A stretch of DNA of 64,000 bases from Acidobacteriota bacterium (GTDB taxonomy: Bacteria; Acidobacteriota; Terriglobia; UBA7540). A model generated the notes under the pieces. It was not told the DNA's origin, did no database searches, and worked only from the letters and a program-made list of their open reading frames with translations. Location of the stretch: contig JAKCCV010000011.1 of assembly GCA_021838785.1 (NCBI GenBank), forward strand, positions 55,663 to 119,662, written 5' to 3'. Numbering within the stretch: the first letter of the stretch is position 1; each line of letters opens with the position of its first letter. The position numbers and the translations under genes were made by a program. This document shows, piece after piece, positions 63,947-64,000 of this stretch.

Positions 63947-64000
63947 ATGAACAAACAACAGGAGCTGTGGATGAGCGCAAGGGATCGGGATCGGTTGAAG
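63947..64000 (+). CDS. Partial transposase (N-terminus only), ISNCY-like
   Basis: ATG at 63947 opens 18 codons reading MNKQQELWMSARDRDRLK to the window end. 'MSxRDRDRLK' is how many ISNCY-type transposases begin, just before their helix-turn-helix. GGAG-like context is absent, but tandem repeats upstream support an IS end. An internal ATG at 63971 is the alternative start. Confidence 0.5.
   Translation, partial: MNKQQELWMSARDRDRLK

Overview
The window is about 58-60% GC and fairly gene-dense. It looks like a chromosomal segment of a Gram-negative bacterium, most likely an Acidobacteriota member. This is inferred from family content rather than from a marker search: two giant seven-bladed SBBP-repeat proteins with choice-of-anchor D domains, a pair of periplasmic proteins sharing the 'KVYTNDTIP' motif, NtrC-type regulators, a proton-translocating transhydrogenase in pntAA-pntAB-pntB form, and a 2-oxoacid:ferredoxin oxidoreductase. 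The window spans the presumptive replication-origin neighbourhood (dnaA, dnaN, gyrB, gyrA at 37.8-48.3 kb). I see no rRNA, no CRISPR array and no tRNA I can support.

Layout. 1-5.2 kb: the first 19 codons of a glycosyltransferase leave the left edge; then two divergent sigma-54 activators and a sensor kinase. 5.3-7.9 kb: HNH endonuclease, membrane protein, lipoprotein and a small unknown. 8.0-13.3 kb (minus): envelope cluster of GT2 glycosyltransferase, ArnT-like glycosyltransferase, asparagine synthase and a transglutaminase-fold protein coupled by an ATGA overlap. 13.5-16.8 kb: BON lipoprotein, then aroB-menG. 16.8-18.2 kb (minus): two paralogous coiled-coil secreted proteins. 18.5-22.6 kb: pntAA-pntAB-pntB and thiO. 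22.6-28.1 kb: secreted metallopeptidase-like protein, YIP1-like protein, TetR regulator, CPBP protease, zinc-ribbon protein and an outer-membrane-type protein. 28.2-35.9 kb: two tandem SBBP propeller proteins. 36-37.5 kb: MFS transporter followed by an exact 104-bp tandem duplication.

37.8-48.3 kb: dnaA, a DnaA-box-bearing AT-rich gap, dnaN, a terminator, gyrB, and gyrA. gyrB and gyrA are separated by a minus-strand island: a SAMHD1-like HD phosphohydrolase, a 140-aa partner, and a ribbon-helix-helix (RHH) protein with a near-consensus promoter overlapped by three half-sites. 48.6-51.6 kb: korD-korA-korB-korC. 51.8-54.3 kb: gamma-glutamyltransferase and a TIM-barrel isomerase. 54.4-56.4 kb: asnS, then a RelBE-type toxin-antitoxin pair bracketed by a perfect 76-bp direct repeat of the asnS 3' end. 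56.5-58.5 kb: arginase-ddl. 58.6-62.5 kb: a TetR-HlyD-ABC-ABC efflux operon with a visible promoter and operator. 62.6-63.8 kb (minus): TSUP transporter and DUF1634 protein. The right edge enters a probable insertion sequence.

The best candidates for something undescribed are the HD-phosphohydrolase/RHH island between gyrB and gyrA, the toxin-antitoxin module bracketed by duplicated asnS ends, and the asparagine synthase/transglutaminase pair.
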